DNA of 64,000 nucleotides, from positions 9,437,871-9,501,870 of the forward strand of contig CM040451.1 of assembly GCA_022749755.1 (NCBI GenBank), given 5' to 3'. The position numbers and the translations under genes were made by a program. Positions 50,724 to 63,654 of the stretch are shown in pieces. Source of the DNA: Azadirachta indica (taxonomy: Eukaryota > Streptophyta > Magnoliopsida > Sapindales > Meliaceae). Position 1 is the first letter of the stretch; each line of letters begins with the position of its first letter. The notes beneath the pieces are model-generated. The model was not told the origin of the DNA and did not search any database. It worked only from the letters and a program-made list of their open reading frames with translations.

Positions 50724-53375
50724 CTGGTTTAGAAAGATGCATTTTTGTTTTGATTTGCTAATGGCTTATCTTGTTTAACTAAAGGTACCAAATTTGTTAC
50801 TATACAAGTGACTACTTGAATGATGATTTCTCTTTGGGAAATTTTGGTTACTTCTTGTAACTTTTGAATTGCTCAGTTTTTGTTTTTAAAGCAAGGTGAT
50901 AAGAGATCATTATTAATGGGGTCACTAAATGTATGATTATGCATCTTGCTTGGAAGGGTCACATGCTTTTGGTGATGGATTGATTCTATGTGGATGGATA
51001 TTTGATGTTCAATTAGCAACTCATTAGCATCTTGTTTGTTTCAAAACTAATCATCAGCTTTACCAAGGTGCAATACAGAATTTGATGTTTCTATTCTTAT
51101 TATTCTATTGCATTCTGTAAATTTATGGTTTTTACTCGATTCCAGGTTGCTTCATCACCATCTTCAGTTTCTGACACCAATGGATATAAACGTTTGAGGT
51201 AATGTAGAATGGTCCATACTATCTATTTAATTTTTCTTCTTCTCCCTTTGATATGCATATGCTTATGCTATAACATTGATAGTTCTCCGCATGTGCTTTC
51301 TTTAGGGAGAAAAGAGATGAGACTATTGCTATAAGAGACAGAAAAGTAAGTAGATTCTTTACATTTTCCTGCTTTCTGTATCCTTTTTCAATATTTTGTC
51401 ACAAGCATAAAGTATTCTTGATTCGTCTTTAAACTGAAAATTGGAAGGTCATGCTCACATCAAAATCATCTTTGTTATAATTGGAGAGAGCATGGTTTAT
51501 GTGTTTATTCTTAGCATAGCTATGTGTTTATTTTTAATGTTAACTTTATCCCAGTTATGCCTATACTTGGTTCTAATTGTTCCTGTCCTAAATTCACTGT
51601 GTTGCTTGCAAAGTTTAAGGGGAGATTTGTTGCATTCTTGTGGGTTTTAAGAGGTTTTGATTTCCAAAAATGCACTAAATGAAGAGTTCAAAAAAGAAAA
51701 TAAGTCAGAACATTCTTCAACTAATTTAGTAATATGCTTTTTCTTTAATGCTTAAGTTGCATACAGTTTGAATTTAAATGTAATTAGTAATAGCAAATGA
51801 GTGATATTGAAATAAAAGAAGGATATGTTTCCAAACATAAATGCATTTGATCATGAGGGAGCACCAGTTGTGGATGACATGGGACAAATTCAGATGGCAG
51901 GTTTATGCACAGGAAGGATAGATTGTTACTAATGTGGATCCATTGATCTTATAAGAATACATTGTCTCTTTGATTCTGATGCAATTTAGGTATAATTTAC
52001 TTTTGTTTTATATTTGTAGGTCAGAATATCAGATGGGGCTTCTCTTTATTCACTTTGCCGGACATGGTTGAGAAATGGATCTCCTGAGGAAAGTCAGGTT
52101 TGCATCATACCTGGTTGCAATTGGATTTTAAAATGCTTGTGGTTTGTGCTGTTATCTTTCTGTTCGTGTGTACCAAGATCTTTTATTATTCACCAAAGAA
52201 TTCTATTTTTGTGGGATATTATGTGCTAATTTTATTTGTAAGGGTGCTTCTCTGATGGTTTCGGAAAGTAAATTTTACCTTTGTTTTAAAAAATTTTGTG
52301 ATTCTACTGAAAAGATATAGGGAGAATGGTGATTGGTGGTTTGATATGGGTCAACTTAAAACCTTTATTAGAACCCTCGAAAATATTGATAGTTGATGTT
52401 CAAGATTATTTAGCAGGCATACCAGCTATTGCCTACTGTATCAACAAACTATTGAATTCAATATAACAGCCAGTATATTCTGTTTATCTATTTTTGGTTT
52501 AGAAATTGTAATTGCAGGAATACAATGAGCATGTGGTTTGCTAAAGTAAAAACAAAAAAGAAGTATTGAAGTACAAAGAAGATAATATTTCTTTTTTTTA
52601 TTTATTTTTGTTTCAGAATTAGATGTACACATTAAGATAGAATAATACTGCCTAAAGAAAAAAATTTTTTGGCAGCCATGGTATGGGGATGGTGTAAAGT
52701 CTCTTCCTCGACCTTTGCCTATGCCTGTAGCTGACGCTAATGTAGTTAAGGAAATGGAAGATTGTGATGATGATGATGATGATGATGATGATGAGAACGA
52801 TGAGGTAGGTCTTTGTTGTTAGTGCTAATATTAATATCAGTGGTAGTATAACTACTGATAGCGAAACCAATACTATTGCTACTGCAAATAACCACTATAA
52901 ATATCAAACAGTATGAAGTTGATGACACCAGAGTATGAAATTTAATCAAAAAGCAACACTTTTGAGTTTTTAAGGGGCATGGAAATTGAAAGCTGAGAAC
53001 ATCTTCTTGTCTCATTTATCTGTCCAAACTGAAACTTGTACATGATTGCTGTCCTGCTTTCAGGATGAGAATGTTGATCATTTATCAGCAGAAGATCTGC
53101 TGAGAAGACATGTTCATCGTGGTAAGAAAGTTCGAGCACGGTAAGCTTCTCCCTTCATTTTTATGGGTTTTTCAAACTGCAGTCTATCACTGGGAAGCAG
53201 ATCTTTGAACTGTGATTGCTCATGTCAGAATGCAGTGGTTGACTTAGTATTTTTGTTTACCTGTAGATTGAGGGATGAACGGACAAAACGAATTGGGAGG
53301 TACAAAACCAGGCTTAGTCTTCTCCTTCCTCCGATTGGAGAACAGCTCCGTAACGATGGTCCTGCTGGAAACTGA
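50254..53375 (+). CDS. LIN37-like subunit of the MuvB/DREAM complex; first coding exon carries a frameshift
   Basis: Seven coding exons: 50254-50693, 51146-51198, 51306-51345, 52020-52097, 52676-52804, 53064-53140 and 53267-53375. The start MSITNPFSTMT follows the acceptor at 50252. Exon 1 is rich in Gln, Pro and His. The diagnostic LIN37 core is SLYSLCRTWLRNGSPEES in exon 4, comparable with PLYPICRAWMRN of animal LIN37. Exon 5 encodes an acidic Asp run from a GAT/GAC repeat (52763-52793). The C-terminus RTKRIGRYKTRLSLLLPP is basic. LIN37 is a MuvB core protein linked to cell-cycle gene repression by DREAM. Exon 1 is 440 bp, one short of keeping phase: the initial frame runs into TAA at 50560, while the second half reads on in another frame (HPRPHLDGSLSDPHVAQ). 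Downstream exons are clean, so the missing base near 50505-50520 is either a sequence error or a very recent null change. Confidence 0.82.
50694..50724 (+). repeat. 30-base T tract directly on the LIN37-like first donor site
   Basis: The donor AAG|GT is followed by an unbroken run of T (50695-50724). The GT of the splice site is therefore the start of a homopolymer, and no purine follows at the usual +3 to +5 positions. Homopolymers of this length are error-prone to sequence and often vary between alleles. Confidence 0.9.
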
Positions 53376-54656
53376 TCTGATCAAGACTTACTTTACATTG
53401 ATGGAGATCCCCCCAGTGATGGGGCATTACGAATTCTGTTAAGCTGGCAAGAAGCAATGCACCCAAGTGTTCTGTACCAGAATTGGTAGATCAGATCCAA
53501 CCGCATCCACGTGGTTGGTATGTTCATACATAGACGTACAAATCAATCCCGGGTTTGCTGTAATATTAGGTTAGATAATTCTGTTGTAGTTTTGAAACAA
53601 AATGGAAAAAGTTGTTTCGCTGCCAGGCGAGTCTGGCACGGCAGCAGGGGCATACATATTTTGTGATTGATACATATTTTGTGATTGATATTCATTGCTG
53701 TGAATTGTGAAACCAGAACCATATTTATATAGCTGGTGGAATGAAATGATTCTCAAGGTAATTTACTCAGATTTGTTGTTTTCAGACTTTCTTGAATATT
53801 ATATATCATGAAAAACTCAAAGGGCTTGCTTAATAATGATTAAATTGGTATCACTGCTTATTACCAACAATAATAATATTGCAAACATGCGTTGTTCAAA
53901 TCATGGAAATGGATTAACAAGACTTTGACAAAGAACTAAAAATATGGCGACAACCATGACTAATTCCCTCCCCAATTGTCTGCTAAACCAAATTTCATTC
54001 ATTCACCCTGCTGACTTTCAGATGTGACTTTTTTATAAACCACTTTCAATCAAATAATGTTTGCTGCTTACTATTCTGAACCATATCTTAGGCCAAAAAA
54101 TTATTAATTAAAATCATGTTGTGCTCAAGTGGGATTGGAGTGAGTCTTTGATTTCATCATTCTGAATCACTAATGAGATTCTTAAAAGCTTCCACTCCTT
54201 GGTTTCATATAAACATACAAGCAGAGAGAGGGAAAAGGATCAATACAATATATTAACTTTCATTAACAAACAGCAATCAGTAAACAATATCGATATGCAT
54301 AGGAATTGTGAACAATTTCTTTCCTATCACCTTTATACAGACCATTAAATCCCAACAAATTGATAAACAAACTTTTGGTGGGGGGAAGCAAATATTAAAG
54401 AAATGAACCAAGGATAATAAAACAATGGCATGGACACCAGTGAAAAAATCAGCATTGTTTAAACATCAGACACCGGAATGAAGACCTTACTTTCCAAATA
54501 AACAAAAATCAGTGCTCAACTTGAGCAAGAATGACTGTGCAGCTACTGTACTTGTGAATGAGAAAGTAAGAAATTTTGAAAGGTTCAGTGTAAGTCTAGA
54601 TTATACCAACTGTGTACTGTGGGTTCTTTCTGCTGTTGGTAATTGATGTCACAAAG
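53376..54656. other. Intergenic between convergent LIN37-like and Hsp70-16 genes
   Basis: This is the 3' flank of both genes. From about 54015 rightward it is the source sequence of the duplicate at 46455. The block TACATATTTTGTGATTGATA near 53650-53690 contains a short direct repeat. I see no gene. Confidence 0.6.
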
Positions 54657-57600
54657 CTAATCTAACTCCATGTAATCTGATTTTCTTCTCTGGTCTGAGT
54701 CATTTGTCTCATCTTTTACCCTGGGAGAGGGGCCGCTGGATCTCATTATGTATTTGCATGTCCTGAAATACAATTTACAAAAGGCCTGATTTTTAAAACA
54801 TAAACAAAAACCAGAAAAAAGTATGATAAATTAACAATATATATATATATATACACACAAAGGTGAGAAGAAGAAAATTTGGCAAACATATAAAGCAACA
54901 ACTGATCCATGATATGATTTCAGATTATAAATTGTTATAATTGATACTAAAGAGGAGCAGCAAAATGCAAGAATCACAAATAGATGTCAATTTTTTCTTG
55001 CAAGGAGCCATATAAAGTGTGGAGCCCCCATCAACAATTCAAAATTGTTTGCAATTCTAAACCATAAAACTTGCATAGAACCAAATACTCAGTAATAGAA
55101 GTTCCAAAAAAACTGATGTGTCAAGTGGTTTACATAGGTGCAACTGTTAAATCCTTCAAACGTGTGCAAAGCCAAATACGGCTTCCCCTGAATATATGGG
55201 TTGCTTATAACATAGAGCAACAAAGAACTGAAACATGCAGCAATTTACCAGTTACAGTAACCATCTAATACATTAATTTTCCTTCTGATCTTGAGCTAGG
55301 TTGGCGCTTGATACATGGTTATATTTAAGCTAGATTGATTCCTTTTCTGCTCTACAATGTTATTTGCAGGATTTTGTGATTATGTAACTAGATTTAAAAC
55401 ACAAACCATACAATTTTGTATATATGGTTGAATTCACCATGAAATGCTCAGCCCTTTGAGCTCCTAATATAGGCTATAGTGGAATTATTTGTCATAAATT
55501 ATCCTAGTATCGTATGGACTGTGCATTTTGCATATACTTTTACAATAAATTATCCTAGTACAGGATGGTGATAGGAAAACATTACAAGTCAAGAGCCTCT
55601 GATTTTCTCTTGATTTCACCGGACCACAATATTGGATCAGCATCTTTGGGCAATGCCTCTTGCTGTTTGACTTTCTCCTGCAGCCACTGCTCCACTTTAG
55701 TGCATTCATCAATGACCTGCAAAGAAGGAAAGGTTGGAATAGTAAATTGATTTATTAATCTTCATCATTATTGTCTTCACCAACACCCTGTTACAGGATA
55801 AGAGTCATACTGCATCTCTCACTTTGGATGGAAGCGAATGTGCTTCTACAACCATCCGGTAATCGTTCGAACATTTTAGTAGATCCTTAGTAGCTTGTGC
55901 TCTAGCTTCTTCATCTTTGTATCGATTTTCAATTGGATCAACAAGCTATTAAAATTTTGGAACTAATTAGTTTTTTCAATTTGGAAATTGAATAAAATGA
56001 CTCCGAAAAGATTTGTACAAGTTGTAGACACCTTCTTAAGATCTTCCAGTCTTGCAGTATAGACATTTTCAGATTCATCCACTCCTTCCTCATAAAGCCA
56101 CTCCTCAGTCTCTTGAAGATCTTGAGAGATTCCTTCCCTCTCTGACTCGGTGGCAAATGCTCGGTACATATTTGAAAACTGTTAAGAGAATTATGTTATT
56201 CCACTAGGCCCTCATAGCTGTCTTCTACCATTGGGAGGTTATTATAGCTACTATATCTGAAATGTACCTTATCACGCATCTCATAGACATAGGACTCCAG
56301 GGCATTTTTCTTATCTTTGGTTCTCTCCATCTTCAAGTCCTGTTGCATGAATTGATGTTCTTTTGCAACCGCCTGTGAAAGCTCAGTCTTCGTCATTCCA
56401 CCATAGACACTCTCATTAACTGGAATCACCCTTTTGGTGAACTTTCCTTTTCTAACAATACCTTCCTGCATTATGAAATTGTACTCAGAATCTACATCTT
56501 CCAACTTAATGCATTTGATCCTTAGTTATATCCAACTTAATGCATTTGATCCTTAGTTATATCCAACTTAATACATTTGATCCTTAGTTAAAATAAAGTC
56601 AGTTCATAACAACATGCAACAAAAGTGACAAAGTGATCCAAAACATCTTTGGAGAGGCACTGTGAGGTGGGGACAATTGCTATTTGCTAATAACGAGCCC
56701 AGGGATCATTGGTAAAGCAGTATAAACTGGACCTACAAAATGAACAGGCTAAGCAAGTTTTTCCTGATACTAGGTTTTTTTTTTTTTTTCTTTTTTTCAC
56801 AGGGATGTAAAAGACAATGATTGGATAATAATTTGCAAACAAGAGTTGAAATAGGACACTTATATATTGAATAAATAAGTGAAGGTGCAAAATGTCCAAA
56901 ATTACTGACCTCAGCATCATTTGTGGCAGATGCATGATGAGATATGGCATCTTCTTCAGAAGTTGAATGAGCATCCCCTCTTGCAGAGTCATCCAAGAAA
57001 TCTTCAATTAACTGATCCAAGAGAAGAGATTAATTAACAAATTAGAGCAATTACCATGAAAATAAATGAAGGTAAATAGTGTCGCAGGGTCATCGTTAAC
57101 TAGAAAAATATACTTACTGAAGCTGACAGCACATTCACAACGCCATGAAGGTTTAGCTGTACTCTGACTTTAACTCTTGCTGGTTGGGAAGATTGGAAAG
57201 GCCCAATCTACAGAAAAATAAATCATATATTCAAGGTAAAGAAAGAAACTTAAAACCAACCTCTGAAAAAGGTCGAAGAGGAGAATACAAGTCAAATACC
57301 AAAATAAAATAGATACACATGCATCCTACATACAAAGACTAATTAATCAATTTTCATCTTCTGAAGGTCATCCGTGATTTTCTTTTTTCTTTTTTTTTTT
57401 TTGGGTTTTTCCTGGTTTAAAATGTTTCGTAACTAGCCTGCAAACTAAAGCATACCTTAAGCACAATAGAACCATACAAATTAACTCTGGTAAAAAAATA
57501 TGATAATCCAAATGACCTTGGTTTCCATGCACATTGATCCTTAGGCATTATAGAGAGAACAGACTTCAACAATTTGCAAGTGTACCAAAGATATCATGAC

Positions 57601-60318
57601 CATGTGAGATGTGACATACCTGACACCTCTCATTTTTCTAGCATCATTGACAACCTACAGTGCTAGCAAAAATGTGTCAAAAACAAGAAACTATAAGAAG
57701 ACATTATGACTCAAAAAAATGCCTAGTTGGAGTTTGACCATACAATAAGTCAACTTATTGTTTATCTTCCTATTTCTCTGCTTGCAATTAATCCATAGAC
57801 CCTTTACAATAGTCACACAAATCAACCCAATTTGCTATAAAGGGGAGGTACTTGAGGTCCTTGGCTGCCAGTCATACAAGAGAAACTTGTTTATAGTGTT
57901 TGATAATTTAATGGAAACTTCAATGCATATATGTACTTGAACAAGGATATTAATTTCAGAACATACTTCCCTTAGTATAAATTGAACAACAATTTAACAG
58001 TCCTGGATTCAAAGGAAAAAGGAAAGGAAAGGCACAAAATCATCATTGGAAGTGAAATTATGTCAAAATCCTGAGCACTCAAGAAGTTGTCAGAAGACAT
58101 TGTAAATCCAAATCATTAGAATGCACTATTTCAATCAAAATACTATTACAAACACATCTTGCCAATCCACATATATACAGGGAAGAAAGAAAGCACATAA
58201 ACACATATGAGTAGAGCCATACCGTAAAACTTCTAATTTGAGAAGATGCAACACACAGTGGTTCATTCTGATCAGCGTAGAAGGCTTGCAGCTGGAAAGT
58301 ATTAGTTCTATACAACATAAGAATCTTAACACTTGGAAATGGTTGGCCTCTAGGAAAAAGCATGCCATTTGACAGTGTGCAAATTGGACCTTTGTCTGAT
58401 GAGAAGCCAACGGAGAAAGGAAAGGAATCCTGAACCTGATAATGAGAAAATTTGGAAACATTAATTGCTGAAAATAATACACTGCAATTTAACAGTGTGT
58501 ATGCCGGTGCACACTTCCAGACATAAACAAGGCCAAAATATAAACCAGGATATAAAAGCCTTGCTGCAGCCTCCGTTTCAGAAAGTACCCTGATTTGGAA
58601 AGACTTGTTTCATTTTCCAAATCTTGCAATATGTACCATTCAAAATCATATTAACTTTCACTCGAGAGAACCTTATCATATTCAAGCCAACTGCACCTTA
58701 TTGTACCGAAAACTGTTAACCGTTAACAAACATCTATTTGTAACAGTTGAATGAACCAATTGACAACCCAATATCTAATGAATTACAGGTTTTTAATTAT
58801 TATGCAATATAAAACAAACACAAAAAGAAGAGAGAGTTGACATAAATAAAAGATCAATTGGTGCTTCTTAAAATGTAACATTGATCAAAATAACTGACAG
58901 TGATCACCAAGAAAACCTGATGCTAGGGCTATTTAACCCAAAAAAAAAAGAAAAAGTTGGTATCATGTCTCATGTTCAGTATTCCATCATACAATGCAAG
59001 CTCAGAAGCCAATGCAGAAAAAAAGCATATAAACTAGTTGGAAAAAGAAAGATCTTATAACCAACAAATATCATATTGATCAAATTAAAGTACTCAGAGC
59101 TGCATTTACAGAGGAAGGTGCATTTCACTAGAGAAGAACACAAACCTCAAACTCTCTAACCCGGAATAGAGGGCTGATCATTGCACACTGAAGAGCACAA
59201 CCACGAGCCACACACTCACTTGCATTTATTGTCCGGGTAGGCTCTCTATTGAAGAGAGAAGATAAGATTTTTGAAATAGCTGGTATCCTAGAACCTGAAC
59301 CGACAAGCTCAACTGAATGGATTTTCTCCACATTCAGACCAGATTCGGCCAAAGCCTTCTGACAAGGAATTTTAATCCTCTCCAGCAAACCTGATGACAG
59401 CTTCTCAAACTCTTCCCTCCTAATGAAACCCTTGACATCTTTCTCATTCATCAGGCACTCTATGTTAAGTGGTCCCCCTGCATTAGCACTCAAGACCTTC
59501 TTCAGTTTCTCACATGATGCCCTCAGCCTAATAGATGCCTTGATATTTGTATAAACATCTATGTTGTACTGCTCCTTGAACTGTGACGCAAAATAACTAA
59601 ACAAAACCTCATCAAAGTCTCTGCCTCCCAAGCTCGCATCAAAAGCATGTGAAAGTATCTTCATGTGTCCACTTACAAAAGATGCAACACAGACCTGTGT
59701 GTCGCAATGACCAATGTCCACAAAAACAACATAAGTTGGATCCACATTGGAAAAATCAGTCTTGTAAATACCATATCCAAGTGCAGTAGCGGTACAATCA
59801 TGAATCAATCTCAATGGTTTCAACCCAGCAATTGTCGCTGCATCCAAATAGGCACGTCTCTGGACATCCGTAAAGTAACATGGAATGCCAATGACACAAT
59901 TTGAAATGGGCATGTTTGTGCTCTTCTCAGCGATCTGCTTCAAATTTGAAAGCAACATTCCCAGTATCTGAACCGGAGTGAACGTATGAGTTTCCCCCAA
60001 GTACTCTAGCCGAACCAAAATCCCACCATCGTGACTTTCAGATGTTTCAAATGGGAACAACTTAAGATCATTCTGCACATCAGCTTCCCCAAATTTCCGA
60101 CCAATCAATCTTTTAACCTGAGAGATCGTTGATTTCGGGTTCATCATTGCAGAAGCAGCTCCAGCTGAGCCTAGGAACCTCTGCCTCTCACTAAATGACA
60201 CAACAGTCGGGGTCTCACGCTTCGATTCATCATTCAACAAAACATCCAATATCCCACCAGGCTTCACAACCGCAATCACACAATTTTCATTTCCGATATC
60301 AAACCCCACCACACTCAT
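54657..60318 (-). CDS. Hsp70-16-type heat shock protein (Hsp110 subfamily), 764 aa
   Basis: Nine coding exons: 59146-60318, 58223-58435, 57118-57207, 56910-57011, 56268-56465, 56032-56178, 55811-55945, 55586-55716 and 54657-54762. Together they make 2,295 bp (764 codons plus TAG), close to the 763 residues I recall for Arabidopsis Hsp70-16. The start MSVVGFDIGNENCV is at 60318. The long first exon is the ATPase domain, with phosphate-1 GFDIGNENC, phosphate-2 VFVDIGHCDTQ and the VELVGSGSRIPAI loop. The substrate-binding part is spread over the smaller exons and includes an acidic insert (IEDFLDDSARGDAH), then KKNALESYVYEMRDK and QETEEWLYEEG, typical of the Hsp110 helical lid. The end RRKSDYMELD matches family C-termini. 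Members act as co-chaperones or nucleotide exchange partners for Hsp70, in cytosol and nucleus. The last exon is easily missed because exon 8 reaches an in-frame TAA when its GT donor at 55585 is ignored. Confidence 0.95.
56500..56592. repeat. Three-copy 31-bp tandem repeat in an Hsp70-16 intron
   Basis: TCCAACTTAATGCATTTGAT plus CCTTAGTTATA is repeated three times head to tail with a few changes (third copy has ATACATTT). It lies in the intron just 5' of exon 5, about 35 bases from the acceptor. Probably polymorphic in copy number. Confidence 0.92.
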
Positions 60319-60664
60319 TTTCACAGAACTCAAACGACAATCCCCCCGAAGCTCGGCACTAAACCTCGCAGTTCACACCACCATATTCATTTCCACAAAT
60401 TCAAATTACAATCCTCGGAAGCTTACTCTAACTTCACCCCTATAGCAATTTAAAATGACTGAATTATCTCAGACTCTTCACAAATTAACCATAAATTTCA
60501 AACTGAAAAGCCAAACAAGAAGACAGATACAGAAACATATATACCGATTCAGATGAATTAAGCTAAATGAGTGTAAGAGGTCTGAAGTTGATCAGGATTT
60601 AAATTTTCTTACACTTTCTCGACAACCAAACAGAAAATTTGAATCACAGGGATTGAAGACGTAC

Positions 60665-60774
60665 CTGGTAACAGGACTACTGGCTGATGAATGTAAAAGA
60701 CGAAAACCCTCGAAAATGCAGGGCCGTGTTTGCTTTAGCAAATTGGAAACACAGATTCTTGAAGATCTCAGCAC
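60665..60774 (-). other. Upstream leader exon of Hsp70-16 with an ORF resembling a mitochondrial presequence
   Basis: From the ATG at 60774 the minus strand reads MLRSSRICVSNLLKQTRPC, then FRLLHSSASSPVT, to a strong CAG|GTACGT donor at 60665. It is Arg/Ser-rich without acidic residues except one Glu, as expected of a mitochondrial targeting peptide. The simplest view is a noncoding first exon containing an upstream ORF. If the weak acceptor at 60365 (GCGAG|G) were used, the frame would continue into the Hsp70 ATG (15 extra codons before Met), giving an alternative N-terminus. The other possible acceptors I see break the frame. Confidence 0.45.
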
Positions 60775-63654
60775 AAATACAACTACTAAAGGTTGGATTA
60801 AGCAGACGGAAAAACGTGATTTTGGATGTAATAAAATAGGGTCGTCCCAACAAACAAACAGTGCCTTACGAAGCGGGTTTTTGCATTGTTGTCAATGTCC
60901 ACGTCAGCGATGAAGCGTAAAGGTGTTGATACTTTCGGATGTTCTGTGGAATAAAATGAAGTTGAAATTACGATACAGTACAGTACCTCATCTGATAGAT
61001 ATTTCTATTCTCGTTCATTCATTTTAATTTAATTGAATTAAATAATTTATGAAAATTATCACTCAATTAATTTTTTAATAAATTTTCATTAATTTTGGTC
61101 AAATAGAATAAATTTTCTATTATTATTTAACTAAAAATTAGACAGAAAAAACTCTTTTTATTTATTTTAAAAGAAAATATTCTTTTGATGTATAATTCTT
61201 TGAATTTTTAATATTTGTGTGTCACGTTAATTGAAATTAATAACCATTTGCATTTGTATAGAAAGTGACGAGTGATGATTTTTGTAAACTAATTGCTATA
61301 AATTGAAATGGTAATTCACCCTAACAATTTTCTTTTCTTTTATTTATTTAATTACTGTTATTATTAATAATTCAATGATCCCGAATTGGACTAAATATTA
61401 ACACTGAAATTGGGCTCATCTTAAACCTGAAATGCAAGTTTTATGCCAAAATGCAAAAAAAGAGAAATTGTATAAAACTTAAAAAGTATGTATAATTTAC
61501 TGATTTTAAATTAAAAATTTATTGAAAATAAGAGTCTGAGCTATGCGTAAATTTGACGACGTCTAAGGGTTTTAGAAGTCCGTGTGAAATCTGGTGAAAT
61601 TTGTCCGAATATGGGCACAAATTTGACAAATTTAGTAGAAATTTGTCTTCATTTAGAAAAAATCTATAACGTAAACAATAGGTTCTCTGCCTTAAATAAG
61701 TAGTTTCTTTTAACTACCAGTAAAACACTTGTGCGTGATAGACATTAAATGAACGTACAAACTAAGAACTATGAAAAAAAAAAAAATTCCAAAAACAAGA
61801 AGCACGTGGTAGAATTGATATTTGTGATCCACATATTTCCGATGTAGATTGACCTGAAAATCATGGCCCAACGTGCATACAACCTGTTTGATTTAATTCA
61901 CCACCGGTTGTGCCTTTGAATGCAAGCAGCCGCTTGTTGGCTTGCCTCTTCAACTTCAACGCCTTCAAATTCAGGAGGTTCCAAATCTATAGATATTATT
62001 AAATTGCCTTATTGAGTCATTTCATCAAATGGGTTGCTCTTGCTGGCCACTAACCAACCAATCAATCAATAGACCAGTGGGTACATGACAGTACTGCATT
62101 TTTTAAGCACTTACTCTGCTTAATTGGGTAAACTCTTGATGAGGAAAAATGCAACGGGGTTGAAGCTTAATTTCAATAGTTTCATTCGTCTACTGTACTA
62201 GGTTAGGTTTGAAACTTGGAATGGAATACATTTGATTTTGTCGGTGGTCCAATTATATAATGATTTTTGCAGCTACATTTGATCCAATTTGACCCCTAAT
62301 ACTAATAATAGTTACTCAAATCGCAGCAACTCTGTATGTTTGTGTTCGTGCAAGCACATATTAGGAGCCACTACACACTTACTTTGTATTATTAAGACAT
62401 TAGAAATTGCATTATTTTACAGGCATTTATTCATGCCTAAATTTCCCGCACTCGGGCCTAATTTCTGTTGCAAGAGAAGAATTAATGTGAACAAGAAAAA
62501 CAACCCGAAAACAAGAAGCACATGGTAGAAATAATATTAGGAATACACATATTTCTGTCAAAGATTGACCTGAAAAATCATGGGCCAACGTGCATACAGC
62601 CTGTTCGATTTAATTACAGAGTTGTCCATGAACCACACCACCAGTTATGCCTTGAATGTAAGCAGCCGCTTATTGGCTTGCCCCTTCAACGCTGGCCTAT
62701 TCATTTAAGTTTAGTGCAGGATCCAAACTTGTATCCTGTAAGTGCTAACATTAAATAGCCTCATTGGCTCATAATATCAAATGGGTTGCTCCTTCCTGGC
62801 CACTATCCAACCAATCAATCAATAGACGAGTAAGGACAGATAGGACAGTACGGTATGATTGATTGGAGCTTTTCTGCACTTTCAACAGTGGCATTTGTAT
62901 ACTGTACTAGGTTAGGTTACAATACATTAGATTTTGTCGGTGGTCCTAATAATAATGATTTTTCTAGCTACTTAATTTATCCGATTTGGCTCCTAATCAT
63001 AGTACTAATAAATCAAATCGCAGCTACTTTGTATGTGTGTGCGCGTGCAAGCACATCTAGCAGCCTTCTACCACACTTAGAACTCAACTGGATTAGTAAA
63101 ACCATTGCACACGCTGTTGTGATTAAGACATGATATTGCATGTCTAAATTTCTTGCAGTCCGGCTTAATTTCTCCAGTGTTCTAATCAGTTCAATCCTTA
63201 AAACAACGAGTTCAACACTTGTGAAGAATATTTTTGATATTTAAGTGCAAGAAATTCCATAATTATTACGAGACGAAAGCATATAATGTCAAATATAGTA
63301 AAATTTAGTGTTTTAGGAAAAACTTTTTTCGAACTTTAATTCCAAAATTAAGTGAATTACAAATGGGTAAAAGTATCCAAAGTTGCAGGGACAAGAATTC
63401 AGTGCTGTAAATTAATATTAAACATATTAGAGAAATTTTGCTACCATCAAAGAGAGGACAATTTGGCCATATATTAATTGAGCTGAAATTCTACCACTTA
63501 GTTCAGACGGGGAAAAAAAAAAATAAAAACATGAATAACTGGAAAGAAAAGCTGTATACTCTATGATTGTTTCCATAGAAAAGAGTAAGAAAATCATTGT
63601 TGCTGTAAGAAATAGTAATACAATCATCGATTCGGACAAACTACTAGCTCTTGA
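60775..63654. other. Intergenic: Hsp70-16 promoter, then a ~700-bp noncoding tandem duplication
   Basis: About 60775-61050 should include the Hsp70-16 promoter. I did not find a clean heat-shock element. AT-rich DNA follows. From about 61775 to 63180 two diverged head-to-tail copies of one ~715-bp segment occur. The rest up to 63654 is the 3' flank of the last gene. The four plus-strand ORFs here (62289-63133) lie inside the duplication, disagree between copies and are not credible genes. Confidence 0.6.
61775..63180. repeat. Tandem duplication, two ~700-bp noncoding copies
   Basis: Copy 1 is about 61775-62480 and copy 2 about 62490-63180, with an offset near 716 bases. Shared words in order: ACAAGAAGCAC-TGGTAGAA, GATTGACCTGAAAA, CCAACGTGCATACA, GCAGCCGCTT-TTGGCTTGCC, CAAATGGGTTGCTC, CCAACCAATCAATCAATAGAC, TACTGTACTAGGTTAGGTT, GATTTTGTCGGTGGTCC and CGTGCAAGCACAT. 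Indels are frequent and no reading frame is preserved. Confidence 0.9.

Noticed and set aside
55485..55712. Reading exon 8 of Hsp70-16 through to TAA at 55585-55583 as the true C-terminus
   Set aside because: A GT donor at 55585 and a matching exon at 54657-54762 restore the family ending TCKYI...DYMELD in frame.
62289..63133. Four plus-strand ORFs of 78-92 codons
   Set aside because: They sit in a diverged noncoding tandem duplication, and corresponding frames are not shared between copies.
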